A DNA stretch of 64,000 nucleotides from the NCBI RefSeq assembly GCF_020687805.1, contig NZ_JAJEWQ010000004.1, positions 1 through 64,000 on the forward strand, written 5' to 3'. A program made the position numbers and the translations under genes. The notes beneath the pieces were generated by a model, which made no database searches, was not told the DNA's origin, and saw only the letters and a program-made list of their open reading frames with translations. This document shows, one piece after another, positions 55,599 to 64,000 of this stretch (positions are counted from its first letter, which is position 1; the number at the start of each line of letters is the position of its first letter). The DNA comes from Planctobacterium marinum. Its GTDB lineage: Bacteria; Pseudomonadota; Gammaproteobacteria; Enterobacterales; Alteromonadaceae.

Positions 55599-57197
55599 AT
55601 GAGTACAGTGACTAATGATATCCATCACGACGAACACCATGATCATCATGATCATAAACCCAGCGGTATAAAGCGCTGGTTGTACACAACTAACCACAAA
55701 GATATCGGAACATTATACCTTTGGTTCGCCTTTATCATGTTTTTGATTGGCGGTGCCATGGCAATGGTGATTCGGGCAGAATTGTTTCAACCCGGGTTGC
55801 AGATAGTTGATCCCAACTTTTTCAACCAGATGACCACAGTGCACGGTTTAATCATGGTGTTTGGTGCGGTAATGCCTGCATTTACCGGCCTGGCGAACTG
55901 GATGGTGCCGCTGATGATAGGCGCACCTGATATGGCATTACCCAGGATGAATAACTGGAGTTTCTGGATCCTGCCTTTTGCATTCTTGATCTTATTAATG
56001 TCGCTATTTATGGAGGGCGGTGGCCCGGCTTTTGGCTGGACGTTCTACGCTCCGTTGTCCACCACATACAGTAATGATACCACTGCATTATTTGTGTTTT
56101 CAGTGCACATCATGGGGGCCAGCTCAATTATGGGGGCGATTAACGTTATCGTAACCATATTAAACATGCGCGCGCCGGGCATGACGTTTATGAAAATGCC
56201 CTTGTTTGTCTGGACCTGGCTGATCACCGCCTTTTTGCTGATTGCCGTAATGCCGGTTTTAGCCGGTGCGGTGACTATGGTACTGACCGACAAGTTTTTT
56301 GGAACCAGCTTTTTTGATGCCGCCGGTGGTGGTGATCCAGTGATGTTCCAGCATATTTTCTGGTTCTTCGGGCATCCGGAAGTATACATCATGATATTGC
56401 CTGCGTTTGGCATTGTTTCTCAGATTGTTCCTACCTTCTCCCGTAAAAAACTGTTTGGGTACTCATCAATGGTGTATGCCACAGCGTCCATTGCGTTGTT
56501 GTCATTTATCGTTTGGGCGCACCACATGTTTACCACCGGGATGCCGGTAGGGGCTGAGTTGTTTTTTATGTTTGCCACCATGCTGATATCGGTGCCAACA
56601 GGGGTGAAAGTCTTTAACTGGGTGGCGACGATGTGGCGGGGAGCCATTAGTTTTGAAATACCTATGATGTTTTCACTGGCCTTTATTGTCCTGTTCACCA
56701 TTGGTGGATTGTCGGGTCTGATGTTGGCGATTACACCGGTGGATTTCCAGTATCACGATACCTACTTTGTGGTAGCTCACTTCCATTATGTTCTGGTTAC
56801 CGGTGCGGTATTCTCAATTATGGCGGCAACCTACTATTGGCTGCCGAAATGGACCGGAAAGATGTTTGATATTACCCTGGCCAAGTGGCACTTCTGGTGT
56901 TCACTGATTTCGGTAAATCTGCTGTTTTTCCCCATGCACTTTGTTGGCCTGGCGGGTATGCCAAGACGGATCCCGGATTATGCACTGCAGTTTGCGGACT
57001 TCAATAAGTGGATAAGCCTGGGTGGATTTGCGTTTGGCCTGTCGCAATTGATCTTCCTCGCCTTGTTGATTAAGGCGTGTCGCAAGAAAGGCGAACCTGT
57101 ATCTGCGCAGGTTTGGGACGGCGCTGAAGGGTTAGAATGGGAAGTGCCCAGCCCGGCACCTTACCACACCTTTGAAACACCGCCAGTGGTTAAGTAG
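55599..57197 (+). CDS. ctaD: Cytochrome c oxidase subunit I
   Basis: A 532-residue heme-copper oxidase core subunit with twelve helices. The CuB ligands and cross-linked tyrosine are in [17 protein letters not shown] and [10 protein letters not shown]. The heme ligands are in [14 protein letters not shown] and [16 protein letters not shown]. The first 22 residues contain nine histidines ([12 protein letters not shown]), which could bind copper or zinc; that role is an inference. It reduces oxygen to water and pumps protons. It starts twelve bases after coxB. Confidence 0.98.
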   Translation: MSTVTNDIHHDEHHDHHDHKPSGIKRWLYTTNHKDIGTLYLWFAFIMFLIGGAMAMVIRAELFQPGLQIVDPNFFNQMTTVHGLIMVFGAVMPAFTGLANWMVPLMIGAPDMALPRMNNWSFWILPFAFLILLMSLFMEGGGPAFGWTFYAPLSTTYSNDTTALFVFSVHIMGASSIMGAINVIVTILNMRAPGMTFMKMPLFVWTWLITAFLLIAVMPVLAGAVTMVLTDKFFGTSFFDAAGGGDPVMFQHIFWFFGHPEVYIMILPAFGIVSQIVPTFSRKKLFGYSSMVYATASIALLSFIVWAHHMFTTGMPVGAELFFMFATMLISVPTGVKVFNWVATMWRGAISFEIPMMFSLAFIVLFTIGGLSGLMLAITPVDFQYHDTYFVVAHFHYVLVTGAVFSIMAATYYWLPKWTGKMFDITLAKWHFWCSLISVNLLFFPMHFVGLAGMPRRIPDYALQFADFNKWISLGGFAFGLSQLIFLALLIKACRKKGEPVSAQVWDGAEGLEWEVPSPAPYHTFETPPVVK

Positions 57198-57206
57198 TTT
57201 ACATTT

Positions 57207-57767
57207 ATGAGTCATTCACGGCAGGCCGAAAACAAGAAAGTTGTCATCAAACTGGTGGCTGTGGTTTTTGGCATGTTTGGTTTTGGGTTCGCATTGGTCC
57301 CCCTGTATGACGTGTTTTGTGCAGTTACCGGCATCAATGGAAAAACGTCTAATGAGGCGGCGGTATACACCAATATAGAGGTGGATAAAAGCCGCCTGGT
57401 GACGGTGGAGTTTATCACCCGAACCAATACCGGTATGCCCTGGCAATTTGAGACACAGACGCGCCGCGTTGAGGTTCATCCCGGTGAAATGTACCAGGTA
57501 GACTTCTATGCAAAGAATCCGACGCAACGGGATATTGTGGGACAGGCTGTCCCCTCTGTTTCCCCCGGAACCGCAGCAATATACCTGAACAAAACAGAGT
57601 GTTTTTGTTTCGAGCAACAACCCCTTAAATCGGGGGCCGAAACAGTGATGCCAATGCGGTTTTATGTGGACCCGGAGCTTCCAAAAAACATTAACTTTTT
57701 TACAGTGCAATATACTTTGTATGACGTAACTTCGGATGCGCAAGAAATTGCCATGAACCGTGGTTAA
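57207..57767 (+). CDS. ctaG: Cytochrome c oxidase assembly protein CtaG (Cox11)
   Basis: A 186-residue copper chaperone for the CuB site. It has a single N-terminal membrane helix (KLVAVVFGMFGFGFALVPLYDVFC) and a periplasmic domain. The copper-binding CFCF motif is in NKTECFCFEQQPLKSGAE, and the family end is VDPELPKNINFFTVQYTLYDV. Its place between subunit I and III genes is standard. Confidence 0.96.
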   Translation: MSHSRQAENKKVVIKLVAVVFGMFGFGFALVPLYDVFCAVTGINGKTSNEAAVYTNIEVDKSRLVTVEFITRTNTGMPWQFETQTRRVEVHPGEMYQVDFYAKNPTQRDIVGQAVPSVSPGTAAIYLNKTECFCFEQQPLKSGAETVMPMRFYVDPELPKNINFFTVQYTLYDVTSDAQEIAMNRG

Positions 57768-57778
57768 AGGAGATTAAA

Positions 57779-58660
57779 ATGAGTGAACAACAATACGAAA
57801 AATACTATGTTCCTGATCAAAGCCCCTGGCCATTTGTGGGCGCTGTTGCCCTATTTTTAATGGCGCTTGGCGCGGGTAACTTCGTCATTGAAATGAAAAA
57901 AGGCACTGACGGCAACGGCGCTTTGATGTTGCTGGCGGGATTTGTAGTCTTGCTGGTTATGCTGGTCGGCTGGTTTAAGAATCAGATCGATGAATCCATG
58001 TCAGGTATGCACAGTGCCCAGTTGGGACGTTCATACCGGCAGGGGATGTCCTGGTTTATTTTTTCCGAAGTGATGTTTTTCTTTGCATTTTTTGGCGCGC
58101 TCTTTTACGCCAGAGTCATTGCTGTTCCCTGGTTAGGAGGTGCTTCAAACAACGCCATGACCAACGAAGTCTTGTGGCCCACTTTTGAAGCAATCTGGCC
58201 GCTGGTGGAAACCCCGGGTGGCACAACCACGGAAGCCATGCCCTGGACCGGATTACCCCTTTACAACACTATTATCTTGTTGGTTTCATCAGTTACAGCT
58301 CACATCGCACATGTTGCCCTTGAAAAAGGCGAAAGAGGTAAGCTTAAGTTGTTCCTCGGAATCACCATCTTACTGGGTTGTACGTTCCTGTATCTTCAGG
58401 TAGTGGAATATATTCACGCTTACCAGGATATGGGGTTAAAACTGGATTCAGGCATTTACGGCAACACCTTTTTTATGTTGACCGGATTCCATGGATTGCA
58501 CGTAACTCTGGGAACCCTGATGCTGATCATCATGTTTGGTCGGGTATTGAAGGGGCACTTCTCACCCGATAATCAATTCGCTTTCCAGGCCACAAGTTGG
58601 TATTGGCACTTTGTTGATGTCGTCTGGGTGTGTTTGTTTGTGTTCGTTTATATTCTTTAA
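57779..58660 (+). CDS. ctaE: Cytochrome c oxidase subunit III
   Basis: A 293-residue, seven-helix subunit with the family motifs QGMSWFIFSEVMFFFAFFGALFYAR, TAHIAHVALEKGERGK and FQATSWYWHFVDVVWVCLFVFVY. It stabilises subunit I and supports proton uptake. It follows ctaG by eleven bases with AGGAG in the gap. Confidence 0.97.
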   Translation: MSEQQYEKYYVPDQSPWPFVGAVALFLMALGAGNFVIEMKKGTDGNGALMLLAGFVVLLVMLVGWFKNQIDESMSGMHSAQLGRSYRQGMSWFIFSEVMFFFAFFGALFYARVIAVPWLGGASNNAMTNEVLWPTFEAIWPLVETPGGTTTEAMPWTGLPLYNTIILLVSSVTAHIAHVALEKGERGKLKLFLGITILLGCTFLYLQVVEYIHAYQDMGLKLDSGIYGNTFFMLTGFHGLHVTLGTLMLIIMFGRVLKGHFSPDNQFAFQATSWYWHFVDVVWVCLFVFVYIL

Positions 58661-58716
58661 ATAAGGCTTGCTGCTCCTGGTTACAGGTATACACAACACC
58701 GGTTAACAGGCTCTGT

Positions 58717-58926
58717 TTAATAAGGGCGGGGATTAGGCGTAATGATCCCCGTCGCCACTGCGATAATCAGCAAGATGATGATAATTGCAGAGGTCATCAC
58801 TCTTCTACCGATAAATTTCGTCATAGAGCCTTGTCCGGGCTCATTTTTTAACATTATCATCATGGCTCTGAACAGATTGTAAATCATAAAAAGTAAGAGC
58901 AGTGCTACAATAATTTTAACGGTCAT
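58717..58926 (-). CDS. DUF2909-family small twin-helix membrane protein
   Basis: A 69-residue protein with two helices (IIVALLLLFMIYNLFRAMMIML and VMTSAIIIILLIIAVATGII) linked by a short basic loop (TKFIGRRV). The pattern fits DUF2909, small proteins commonly encoded beside cytochrome oxidase genes. It is on the strand opposite to the cluster, between ctaE and SURF1, and diverges from SURF1 across 28 bp. The role in oxidase assembly is suggested only by position. Confidence 0.8.
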   Translation of the reverse strand: MTVKIIVALLLLFMIYNLFRAMMIMLKNEPGQGSMTKFIGRRVMTSAIIIILLIIAVATGIITPNPRPY

Positions 58927-58954
58927 TCAGTGCCTCTTTTACTGTAAATATTTA

Positions 58955-59671
58955 ATGAGAAAGTTACCCCTTATCCCTACCTTAATCACTTTTATAGCGC
59001 TTGTCATCTTATTGAAACTTAGCGCCTGGCAGTTTGCACGGGCACAGGAAAAACAAACGTTGATGGAGCAGGATCTCGCTTCAACTCAACAGGTTTATGG
59101 CGACCTGCTGACCGCGCTGGCAGCACCTGGTAACAACAACTTTAAGCGGCTTATGCTTTCCGGAGTTGTTGATAGTGAGCACCTGTTCTATTGGGACAAC
59201 CGGGTACTGGAAGGCCGAGTGGGATATGAAATCATCGCTCCCGTGAAAACCGCAGCAGGTGATATATTGGTTAACTTTGGATGGCATGCCGATACCGATT
59301 TTCGCCGGACATTGCCGCAAATAAATCTGCCTGAAAGGGTGCAGCAATTGCGGGTTGTTCTGTATTTGCCTGGCCTGAACAATCTGATTCAGCAAAGCGA
59401 ATCTCAGGGCAACTGGCCAGCTTTGATTCAACAACCGGATATTCGGTTAATGGGGCAGTGGCTCAGTCGTGATTTCGTTCCCGTAATGGGGTATGTTGAG
59501 CCGACAGAACAGTTTGCACTGGAGAACAATTACCGTCCGGTAACTTTGTCTCCGGAAAAACATATTGCATACGCTATACAATGGTTATTGCTGGCGATTG
59601 CCTGCATTCTGGTATTCATCCTGGCATTGAGGAAAAAGTGGAAAGATGAGCGACAACAACAAATCGAATAA
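58955..59671 (+). CDS. SURF1-family cytochrome oxidase assembly protein
   Basis: A 238-residue protein anchored by helices at both ends (LIPTLITFIALVILLKLSAWQFARA and QWLLLAIACILVFILALRK). The SURF1 marks are KLSAWQFARAQEK near the start, WDNRVLEGRVGYEIIAPVKTAAG in the middle, and HIAYAIQWLLLA at the end. SURF1 proteins help insert heme a into subunit I. The last 26 bases overlap the next gene. Confidence 0.92.
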   Translation: MRKLPLIPTLITFIALVILLKLSAWQFARAQEKQTLMEQDLASTQQVYGDLLTALAAPGNNNFKRLMLSGVVDSEHLFYWDNRVLEGRVGYEIIAPVKTAAGDILVNFGWHADTDFRRTLPQINLPERVQQLRVVLYLPGLNNLIQQSESQGNWPALIQQPDIRLMGQWLSRDFVPVMGYVEPTEQFALENNYRPVTLSPEKHIAYAIQWLLLAIACILVFILALRKKWKDERQQQIE

Positions 59672-60212
59672 TCGCAAAACATTAATTATCTTTGTTTTAG
59701 TTTTTTTAGTACCGGTTGTACTGGCCTGGTTTGCATTGCAAGGCGACTGGTTTAACAAGGGGGCGACCAACAAAGGTGAATTGCTCAATCCCGCTATCGA
59801 AATGCCGGAGTTATTGCGCGGAGAAAAGCCATTTTGGCGCTTAGTGTACGTCTTACCCGCCAATTGTGATGCCCGCTGTAAAAATGCGATTTACAGTCTT
59901 AATCAGGTGTGGATAGCCGCAGGAAAAGAGCAGGACCGCATTGTTCCTACTGTCCTGATTATGCCAGACAGTGATACAAACGCGGTGGAGTCGCTTTCCG
60001 CTGAGTCACACTTTGTGCTGCTGAACACGCAATCTGACTATTTGGATAAGGTGTTTAAAAAGCAAACCGTTAGTGGTATTTTTATTGCTGATACGCTAGG
60101 AAACGTAATTCTTCGTTACCCTCTTAGCTCCGAACAACAACAAGCGGTATTAAATAGCCGCGATATACTTGCCGACTTGAGGAAGTTACTGAAACTTTCC
60201 CGAATCGGGTAG
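59646..60212 (+). CDS. SCO-like membrane-anchored protein with a CX3C motif in the oxidase operon
   Basis: A 188-residue protein with one N-terminal helix (TLIIFVLVFLVPVVLAWFALQ) and a periplasmic domain of thioredoxin-like length. It carries CDARC (CX3C), the same spacing as the copper-binding cysteines of SCO proteins, placed after a hydrophobic strand (WRLVYVLPANCDARC) as in SCO. GIFIADTLGNVILRYP resembles the later strand of that fold. The usual SCO histidine is not evident. It overlaps the SURF1 gene by 26 bp, so it belongs to the assembly set. The exact function is unknown. Confidence 0.75.
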   Translation: MSDNNKSNNRKTLIIFVLVFLVPVVLAWFALQGDWFNKGATNKGELLNPAIEMPELLRGEKPFWRLVYVLPANCDARCKNAIYSLNQVWIAAGKEQDRIVPTVLIMPDSDTNAVESLSAESHFVLLNTQSDYLDKVFKKQTVSGIFIADTLGNVILRYPLSSEQQQAVLNSRDILADLRKLLKLSRIG

Positions 60213-60222
60213 AGCCAATTTT

Positions 60223-61200
60223 ATGAGAAATCTCGTCAAAGTTAGTATTTTTCTCGCCCTGGTGGTCATCGTGCTTGGGGCTTATACCCGGTTGTCAGAT
60301 TCCGGACTGGGCTGTCCAGACTGGCCAGGCTGTTACGGTCACATGGTTGTGCCCAAGGCCGATGATGCGATTGCCAGGGCTGAATCTGCCTTTCCCGACC
60401 GGCCTCTGGAAGCCCGCAAGGCCTGGATAGAGATGGTACACCGCTATTTTGCCGGTACACTAGGCTTATTGATTTTGGCGATTGCTATTCTGGCAATTAA
60501 AAATCGCCGCCAACATACCCCCGTCAAACTCCCTTTTTTAATCCTGTTGCTGGTAATTTTTCAGGCGGCCCTGGGGATGTGGACAGTGACCATGAACTTA
60601 TTGCCGGTGGTGGTAATGGGGCATCTGTTAGGCGGTTTTACCCTGTTGTCCTTACTCTTTCTTTTGCATCTCAGGCTGAAACCCTACCGCATCCCAGGGG
60701 GAGATCCCAGGGTACGACGTTTTGGTAAATATGCGTTGCTGGGTTTAGCTATTCTGGTGATTCAGATTGCATTGGGGGGCTGGACCTCGGCGAACTATGC
60801 GGCGTTAGCCTGCACTGAATTACCCGTCTGCGAAGGGGCCTGGTACGAAAAACTGAACTTTTCCGGTGCGTTTAGTGTGCCGGAAGCAGACAATTACGAA
60901 TTTGGTGCGCACCCTTATGACGAACGCATGACTATGCATATCGTACATCGCTTTGGTGCCCTGGTGACTTTCATTTATTTATGTTGGCTGGGCGTACGCT
61001 TGTACACTGCCGCTATTTCTGACCGTATTAAAAATCAATCAGTGGTGATGATTTCAGTACTGGTCTTGCAGATTGGCCTGGGTGTCTCTAATGTGGTGTT
61101 TAGTCTGCCCATAGTGGTGGCCGTGGCCCACAATGCCGTTGCGGCGTTATTACTACTGACACTGATTTTATTGAATTACACACTCTACAGAAAGACCTGA
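60223..61200 (+). CDS. ctaA: Heme A synthase
   Basis: A 325-residue, eight-helix protein of the Cox15/CtaA family. Conserved histidines appear in [43 protein letters not shown] and [14 protein letters not shown]. The opening [20 protein letters not shown] and the second cysteine pair region [15 protein letters not shown] are typical. It oxidises heme O to heme A. It lies immediately before ctaB, which makes heme O. Confidence 0.97.
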   Translation: MRNLVKVSIFLALVVIVLGAYTRLSDSGLGCPDWPGCYGHMVVPKADDAIARAESAFPDRPLEARKAWIEMVHRYFAGTLGLLILAIAILAIKNRRQHTPVKLPFLILLLVIFQAALGMWTVTMNLLPVVVMGHLLGGFTLLSLLFLLHLRLKPYRIPGGDPRVRRFGKYALLGLAILVIQIALGGWTSANYAALACTELPVCEGAWYEKLNFSGAFSVPEADNYEFGAHPYDERMTMHIVHRFGALVTFIYLCWLGVRLYTAAISDRIKNQSVVMISVLVLQIGLGVSNVVFSLPIVVAVAHNAVAALLLLTLILLNYTLYRKT

Positions 61201-61204
61201 GTTT

Positions 61205-62119
61205 ATGGAAAAAGTAGCGAAAAATGGGTCTCCTGCAAATGCCTGGCAGGGCGCAGGTTGGCGAGATTATTATGAAATGACAAAACCCAAAGTGGTTTTG
61301 TTGTTGTTACTGACTGCATTGGTTGGGATGTGCCTGGCCGTAGAGGGGGCGTTGCCTATCGTGCCGTTAGTGGCGGGTCTGTTGGGGATTGGGATGTTGT
61401 CCTCATCCGCAGCGGTAATCAACCACGTTGTGGACCGGAAAATCGATGCCAAGATGGCCCGTACCTACAATCGCCCTGTACCGAAAGGCAAAGTAACCCC
61501 GCAAAGAGCGCTGATCTTTGCCCTGTTATTGTGCCTTGTCGGGTACGGCATACTGGAAGTGTTTGTTAATCGGCTGACAGCGGTGCTGACGTTTGCCAGT
61601 CTGGTGGGTTATGCCTGTATTTATACCATGTACCTAAAGCGTGCTACTCCACAAAATATCGTGATTGGTGGACTTGCCGGAGCGGCACCACCCCTGTTGG
61701 GTTGGACCGCCATGACAGGCGAAATTCACGGTAACGCGCTGTTGTTGGTGCTGATCGTCTTTACCTGGACACCGCCGCACTTCTGGGCATTGGCCATTCA
61801 TCGCGAAAAAGACTATGCCAAAGCCGAAATTCCCATGTTACCGGTAACTCACGGTATTGAGTTTACCAAAACGTCAGTGTTGGGTTACACGGTGCTGCTG
61901 GGACTGATATGTCTGATGCCGTACCTGGTGGGCATGACCGGATTGATCTATCTGGTAGGGGCGACATTGCTCAACGTTGCATTTTTGGTTTATGCCTGGA
62001 AACTGAAATACGCCGCCAAAGACGAAACCGCCATGAACACCTTCAAGTTTTCTATTCTGCATCTGATGCTGTTGTTCATTGTTTTACTGGTGGATCACTA
62101 CTTCAAGTTTGTATTATGA
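61205..62119 (+). CDS. ctaB: Protoheme IX farnesyltransferase (heme O synthase)
   Basis: A 304-residue membrane prenyltransferase with nine helices. The conserved motif is [56 protein letters not shown] marks the second loop. It transfers a farnesyl group to heme B, giving heme O for CtaA. The start is four bases after the ctaA stop and the end overlaps the SCO gene as ATGA. Confidence 0.97.
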   Translation: MEKVAKNGSPANAWQGAGWRDYYEMTKPKVVLLLLLTALVGMCLAVEGALPIVPLVAGLLGIGMLSSSAAVINHVVDRKIDAKMARTYNRPVPKGKVTPQRALIFALLLCLVGYGILEVFVNRLTAVLTFASLVGYACIYTMYLKRATPQNIVIGGLAGAAPPLLGWTAMTGEIHGNALLLVLIVFTWTPPHFWALAIHREKDYAKAEIPMLPVTHGIEFTKTSVLGYTVLLGLICLMPYLVGMTGLIYLVGATLLNVAFLVYAWKLKYAAKDETAMNTFKFSILHLMLLFIVLLVDHYFKFVL

Positions 62120-62769
62120 AACAACCTGTCTTTTTGGGAAGCATCGCGGTAATCGCGTTAGTCGCTGGTGTCTGGTTAGCGCTGAACATCGCGCCGCCTT
62201 CAGTATCTGAACCTGCCTATGCTCAGATGTATCCGGCACCCAGAATGCTGAATGACGGCGAACTGAACGGTCACGACGGTTCCACAATTACGCCGGATTG
62301 GTTTAAAGACCAGTGGACTCTGGTGTTTGTGGGCTATACCTGGTGTCCCGATATTTGTCCCACCACCCTGGCTGAACTCAAGCGCATTTACCCTCAGCTG
62401 ACTAAGTTAAGCGAACACCCTCCGGTCAAGGTCTTGTTTATCTCTGTCGACCCGGGCAGGGATGATACGGCCAGGTTGAAGCAGTACATTGAATTTTTTA
62501 ATCCTGATTTTTATGCCGCCACGGCGGAGCACAAGCAACTATTCCCATTTATTCGCAGCATGGGCATGGCTTACGCTATTGCAGAAAGCACGGATAAACC
62601 CGATTACCTGGTGGATCACAGTGCCTCTATGGTGATTGTCAATCCGGATGGACACGTAATTGGGCGATTCAAGCCGGACCATAAGCCCGGCCAGTTGGCC
62701 ATCAGTGATGCTCAGCAAATTCTGGCAGATATGCCGCTGATTATGGCCCGTTACCAGGCCAGGGATTAA
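62116..62769 (+). CDS. SCO1/SenC-family copper chaperone
   Basis: A 217-residue membrane-anchored thioredoxin-fold protein (helix [21 protein letters not shown]). The copper-binding cysteines are in [19 protein letters not shown], and the histidine is in [21 protein letters not shown]. It delivers copper to the CuA centre of subunit II. The ATG at 62116 is chosen because it overlaps the ctaB stop and begins the membrane anchor; the open frame extends upstream inside ctaB. The end overlaps the convergent deacetylase gene by four bases. Confidence 0.95.
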   Translation: MKQPVFLGSIAVIALVAGVWLALNIAPPSVSEPAYAQMYPAPRMLNDGELNGHDGSTITPDWFKDQWTLVFVGYTWCPDICPTTLAELKRIYPQLTKLSEHPPVKVLFISVDPGRDDTARLKQYIEFFNPDFYAATAEHKQLFPFIRSMGMAYAIAESTDKPDYLVDHSASMVIVNPDGHVIGRFKPDHKPGQLAISDAQQILADMPLIMARYQARD

Positions 62770-63806
62770 TCCAGCCAATTACCTTCTGCTGTGGCCACAA
62801 ACCAGGGCTGCGAATGCCAGTAGTATCTTCCTGAATGCGTTTTACTGGGCGCAGTGCAATTGACTCTGGAACGGCCTGGCTTAAGTATCTTGTCGGCTGA
62901 AATGCTGACCTGATTACCCTGCCACTCAGTGGCGATTTTATCGCCATTGAAATAACAACTAAACAGCGCGGGATTGAAGTCAGAGGTATCGATTTGCATC
63001 TGATATGTTAAGCCAGGTGGCTGATAAAATACCGGGTCGTTGATGGATATTGAGGTTACCGGCATGGCAAGAGACTTCAGTTTGGTTTTCAGCGTTGCCA
63101 GATTACTGTAAATACCAGCCGCCGGATAGCGCGGGATCTCCTGCAGATCCGAAACAAATCCTGCTGCACCGGAGTGTTGTGCAAAGCCAATGATATCTAA
63201 TTCTTTCAGAAGACCTTTCACGTCGGCGTTAAATTCGCCAAAAGGGTAGGCCAGAAACCCCGGGCTATGGCCTATGTGCTGTTTTATTGCCGCTTCGGTA
63301 TCCAGAATATGTTGCCTGGTTTCGGCCAGCCAACCGGGTTGCCTGGCATTTTGCAGCAGGTGGCGGTGATCCCAGTAATGGTTGGCTATGAGTACTCCGT
63401 CTGCGGATAACTGTTTGAGCTCCTCCCAATCCAGATGACTGGGGCCGACACCCACTTCCGAAGGGTTAATAAAAATCGTGTAGGGGAAGCCGTACTTTTT
63501 CAGTATCGGGTGGGCGTTTTCTTTGATATTGCGAAAGCCATCATCAAAGGTAATTGCAACGGCATTGTCCGGAAATGGCTGGCGTTTTATCAGGTTGTTC
63601 ACCAGCTCGTCTAAGCTGATCACCTTGTGGTTTTCGTGCAGATAGGCCATGTGCTGTGAGAACTTTTCCGGGGTAATCGTAGTGGAAGGTGGGGTATCAT
63701 GGCTGACGTGATGATAAAGCAATATACTGGCGTTCTCATTGGCGGACAGGCCGGTCCATTGAAATACACAGAGTAAAAGCATTGCTATTTTACGTTTTAT
63801 GGTCAT
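62766..63806 (-). CDS. Secreted polysaccharide deacetylase (PgaB/IcaB-like NodB domain)
   Basis: A 346-residue exported protein with a signal peptide ending near GLSANEN. The NodB catalytic motif VAITFDDGFRNIKE holds the metal-binding aspartates, and ANHYWDHRHLL supplies histidines. ILLYHHVSHD and LAYPFGEFNADV are the other motifs of the PgaB/IcaB type. The C-terminal 100 residues (from about 245) form a separate beta domain with one Cys pair. It likely de-N-acetylates an extracellular or periplasmic glycan. No pga synthesis genes are in view. Confidence 0.85.
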   Translation of the reverse strand: MTIKRKIAMLLLCVFQWTGLSANENASILLYHHVSHDTPPSTTITPEKFSQHMAYLHENHKVISLDELVNNLIKRQPFPDNAVAITFDDGFRNIKENAHPILKKYGFPYTIFINPSEVGVGPSHLDWEELKQLSADGVLIANHYWDHRHLLQNARQPGWLAETRQHILDTEAAIKQHIGHSPGFLAYPFGEFNADVKGLLKELDIIGFAQHSGAAGFVSDLQEIPRYPAAGIYSNLATLKTKLKSLAMPVTSISINDPVFYQPPGLTYQMQIDTSDFNPALFSCYFNGDKIATEWQGNQVSISADKILKPGRSRVNCTAPSKTHSGRYYWHSQPWFVATAEGNWLD

Positions 63807-63856
63807 TTGTTGTTTCGCCCCTTAATATTCCTGCTCAGAAAAATAAGAGTAACAGT

Positions 63857-64000
63857 TTGACTTTTTATTACGCAATACGTTATTTCACCGCATTGGCGGT
63901 GCCGATGATTATCAGCAACATTTTCACGCCGTTAGTGGGGTTGGTTGATACCGCGATAGTGGGCCATTTACCGGGTACTCACTTTCTGGCAGGCGTTGCG
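63857..64000 (+). CDS. MATE-family efflux transporter (DinF-like), 5' part only
   Basis: The visible 48 codons translate as a MATE/DinF N-terminus: YFTALAVPMIISNIFTPLVG followed by LVDTAIVGHLPGTHFLAGVA. The gene is cut by the window edge. The likely start is TTG at 63857, since no ATG precedes the first helix. No LexA box was found in the 50 bp upstream, although dinF of E. coli is SOS controlled through lexA. Confidence 0.8.
   Translation, partial: MTFYYAIRYFTALAVPMIISNIFTPLVGLVDTAIVGHLPGTHFLAGVA

Noticed and set aside
61909-62115. Longer N-terminus for the SCO protein
   Set aside because: The extra codons lie inside ctaB in another frame; the ATG at 62116 gives the expected membrane anchor and an ATGA junction.
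63807-63856. LexA operator for the dinF-like gene
   Set aside because: No CTG-N10-CAG match is present in the 50-bp gap.

Overview
The window looks like a chromosomal segment of a marine-type gammaproteobacterium, most likely of the Alteromonadales (Alteromonas, Lacimicrobium or Bowmanella relatives). This placement is inferred from the gene set: kbl-tdh followed by glpE-glpG, slmA-dut-coaBC-radC-rpmB-rpmG-mutM-coaD, ubiC-ubiA-plsB-lexA, and a coxB-ctaD-ctaG-ctaE-SURF1-ctaA-ctaB-SCO cluster. No search was possible, so the genus is not fixed. No tRNA gene, intact rRNA gene, CRISPR array, transposase or prophage was recognised.

Region by region. (1) Positions 1-1403 hold no credible protein gene. 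They are a mosaic of direct repeats and hairpins that contains fragments resembling the 3' end of 5S rRNA followed by strong terminators, so the window probably starts just downstream of an rRNA operon. Two of these tails sit in 105-bp imperfect palindromes with compensatory changes between the copies. (2) 1404-6601: a NodB-family deacetylase and a divergent four-gene exopolysaccharide operon of the yjbEFGH/gfcABCD type. (3) 6639-12650: a membrane protein of unknown function and the SOS mutasome operon imuA-imuB-dnaE2, with a near-perfect LexA box. (4) 12820-19587: one 6.8-kb gene for a giant secreted multidomain protein. (5) 19678-29926: EVE-domain protein, DUF885 and M28 peptidases, DUF1820, two tandem TetR regulators, then slmA, dut, coaBC, radC and the ribosomal protein pair rpmB-rpmG. 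(6) 30054-44628: DNA repair (mutM), coaD and a cell-envelope block with a Wzi-like barrel, a CDP-glycerol-type transfer pair, KdkA, WaaA, two GT9 heptosyltransferases and a GT4 enzyme. nhaA and a divergent DUF2306/7TM-AraC pair are interspersed. (7) 44786-48156: the tightly coupled kbl-tdh-glpE-glpG operon. (8) 48278-54069: an orphan Tat-signal protein, a FliL-like periplasmic protein, ubiC-ubiA, plsB, and lexA with two LexA boxes. (9) 54432-62769: the aa3-type cytochrome c oxidase structural and assembly genes, with heme A synthesis and copper delivery. (10) 62766-64000: a second polysaccharide deacetylase and the 5' end of a MATE/DinF exporter gene cut by the window edge.

How the parts relate. 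LexA, encoded here, very likely represses both itself and the imuA-imuB-dnaE2 operon through CTG-N10-CAG boxes, so the regulator and one of its main targets lie in one window. The envelope genes suggest an LPS inner core built on a phosphorylated single Kdo (WaaA plus KdkA) with heptoses, and possibly a glycerol-phosphate decoration. They stand alongside a separate yjbEFGH exopolysaccharide system and two secreted NodB enzymes. The oxidase cluster encodes the three core subunits I, II and III and most known assembly factors in order.

The points most worth following up are the palindromic rrn-tail repeats at 1-1400, the giant protein with repeated short-spaced cysteine pairs, the glycerophosphotransferase pair in the LPS region, and the small SCO-like CX3C protein inside the oxidase operon.
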